Shown here piece after piece: positions 59,958 through 60,053 of a DNA stretch of 60,053 nucleotides. Under the pieces are notes generated by a model. The model saw nothing but the letters and a program-made list of their open reading frames with translations, was not told the origin of the DNA and made no database searches. Every line of letters begins with the position of its first letter. Position 1 is the first letter of the stretch. The position numbers were made by a program, and so were the translations under genes. The DNA lies in NCBI GenBank assembly GCA_020832665.1, contig JAFIEG010000018.1:1-60053 (forward strand). The letters run 5' to 3'. Source of the stretch: Pararhodobacter sp. (GTDB lineage: Bacteria; Pseudomonadota; Alphaproteobacteria; Rhodobacterales; Rhodobacteraceae).

Positions 59958-60053
59958 CGCCGCCTCGCCCCCCCCCCCCCCCCCCGCGGGGGGGGGCCCG
60001 CCGGGGGCGGGGCCCGCCCCCCCCCCGGCCCGCCCGGGGCGGGGGGGGGGCGG
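59958..60053. other. low-quality contig end
   Basis: An 18-C run (59968-59985) is followed by almost pure G/C homopolymer blocks. This is not biological sequence of the TonB-like gene and should be ignored. Confidence 0.85.

Overview
The window is a high-GC bacterial contig that looks like an alphaproteobacterium of the Rhodobacteraceae type. The evidence is the sequence style of the housekeeping genes (RadC, iron-type SodB, split MnmC/MnmD, GcvT-type dehydrogenase, baeRF-like protein) and two copies of an intergenic repeat that I associate with this family. The last ~90 bases and a 17-C run at 43303-43319 look like assembly artefacts.

Region 1 (1-3868) is core chromosome: a small exported protein, radC, sodB and a large membrane protein. 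Region 2 (3869-14492) is an accessory catabolic cluster. It holds a StyA-like FAD monooxygenase, two AraC regulators, an SDR dehydrogenase, and an operon of cupin, SnoaL-like protein, acyl-CoA-dehydrogenase-fold monooxygenase, carboxylesterase and flavin reductase. The set SnoaL + SDR + flavin oxygenase + flavin reductase + AraC resembles the iif-type indole oxidation clusters, so indole or a related heteroaromatic is the best substrate guess. Two promoters in the cluster carry paired TATCCGGATA-like sites. A decayed tyrosine integrase remnant (about 14648-14881) closes this region.

Region 3 (about 14.94-39.93 kb) is an integrative mobilizable element. It has MobC, a MOB relaxase and a VirD4/TraG-type coupling protein, but no conjugation pore, and a large serine recombinase at its right end. 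The recombinase reading frame runs antisense through an intact tRNA-Arg(ACG) gene, which marks the integration site. The cargo is a defence-like island: an SF1 helicase with an apparent GreA/GreB-like N-terminal domain, flanked by duplicated terminator hairpins; an ArdC-type antirestriction protein; a gamma-glutamylcyclotransferase-like protein; a three-gene ABC-3C system (DUF3732 ATPase, middle component, nuclease plus C-terminal domain); a single-chain type ISP-like restriction-modification enzyme; and a phosphatase-like protein next to an unknown gene. A ~340-base array of strong hairpins lies upstream of the restriction enzyme.

Region 4 (39.95 kb to end) is chromosome again: a divergent MnmC-like oxidase and MnmD, a DMT transporter, a GMC oxidoreductase damaged by the poly-C run, a baeRF-like protein, a beta-helix repeat membrane protein, an XRE-cupin regulator with a dimethylglycine/sarcosine dehydrogenase-like enzyme, a GntP permease, a complete five-gene peptide-type ABC transporter, and a TonB-like protein cut off by the contig end. 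All functions are inferred from reading the sequence; no database search was run.
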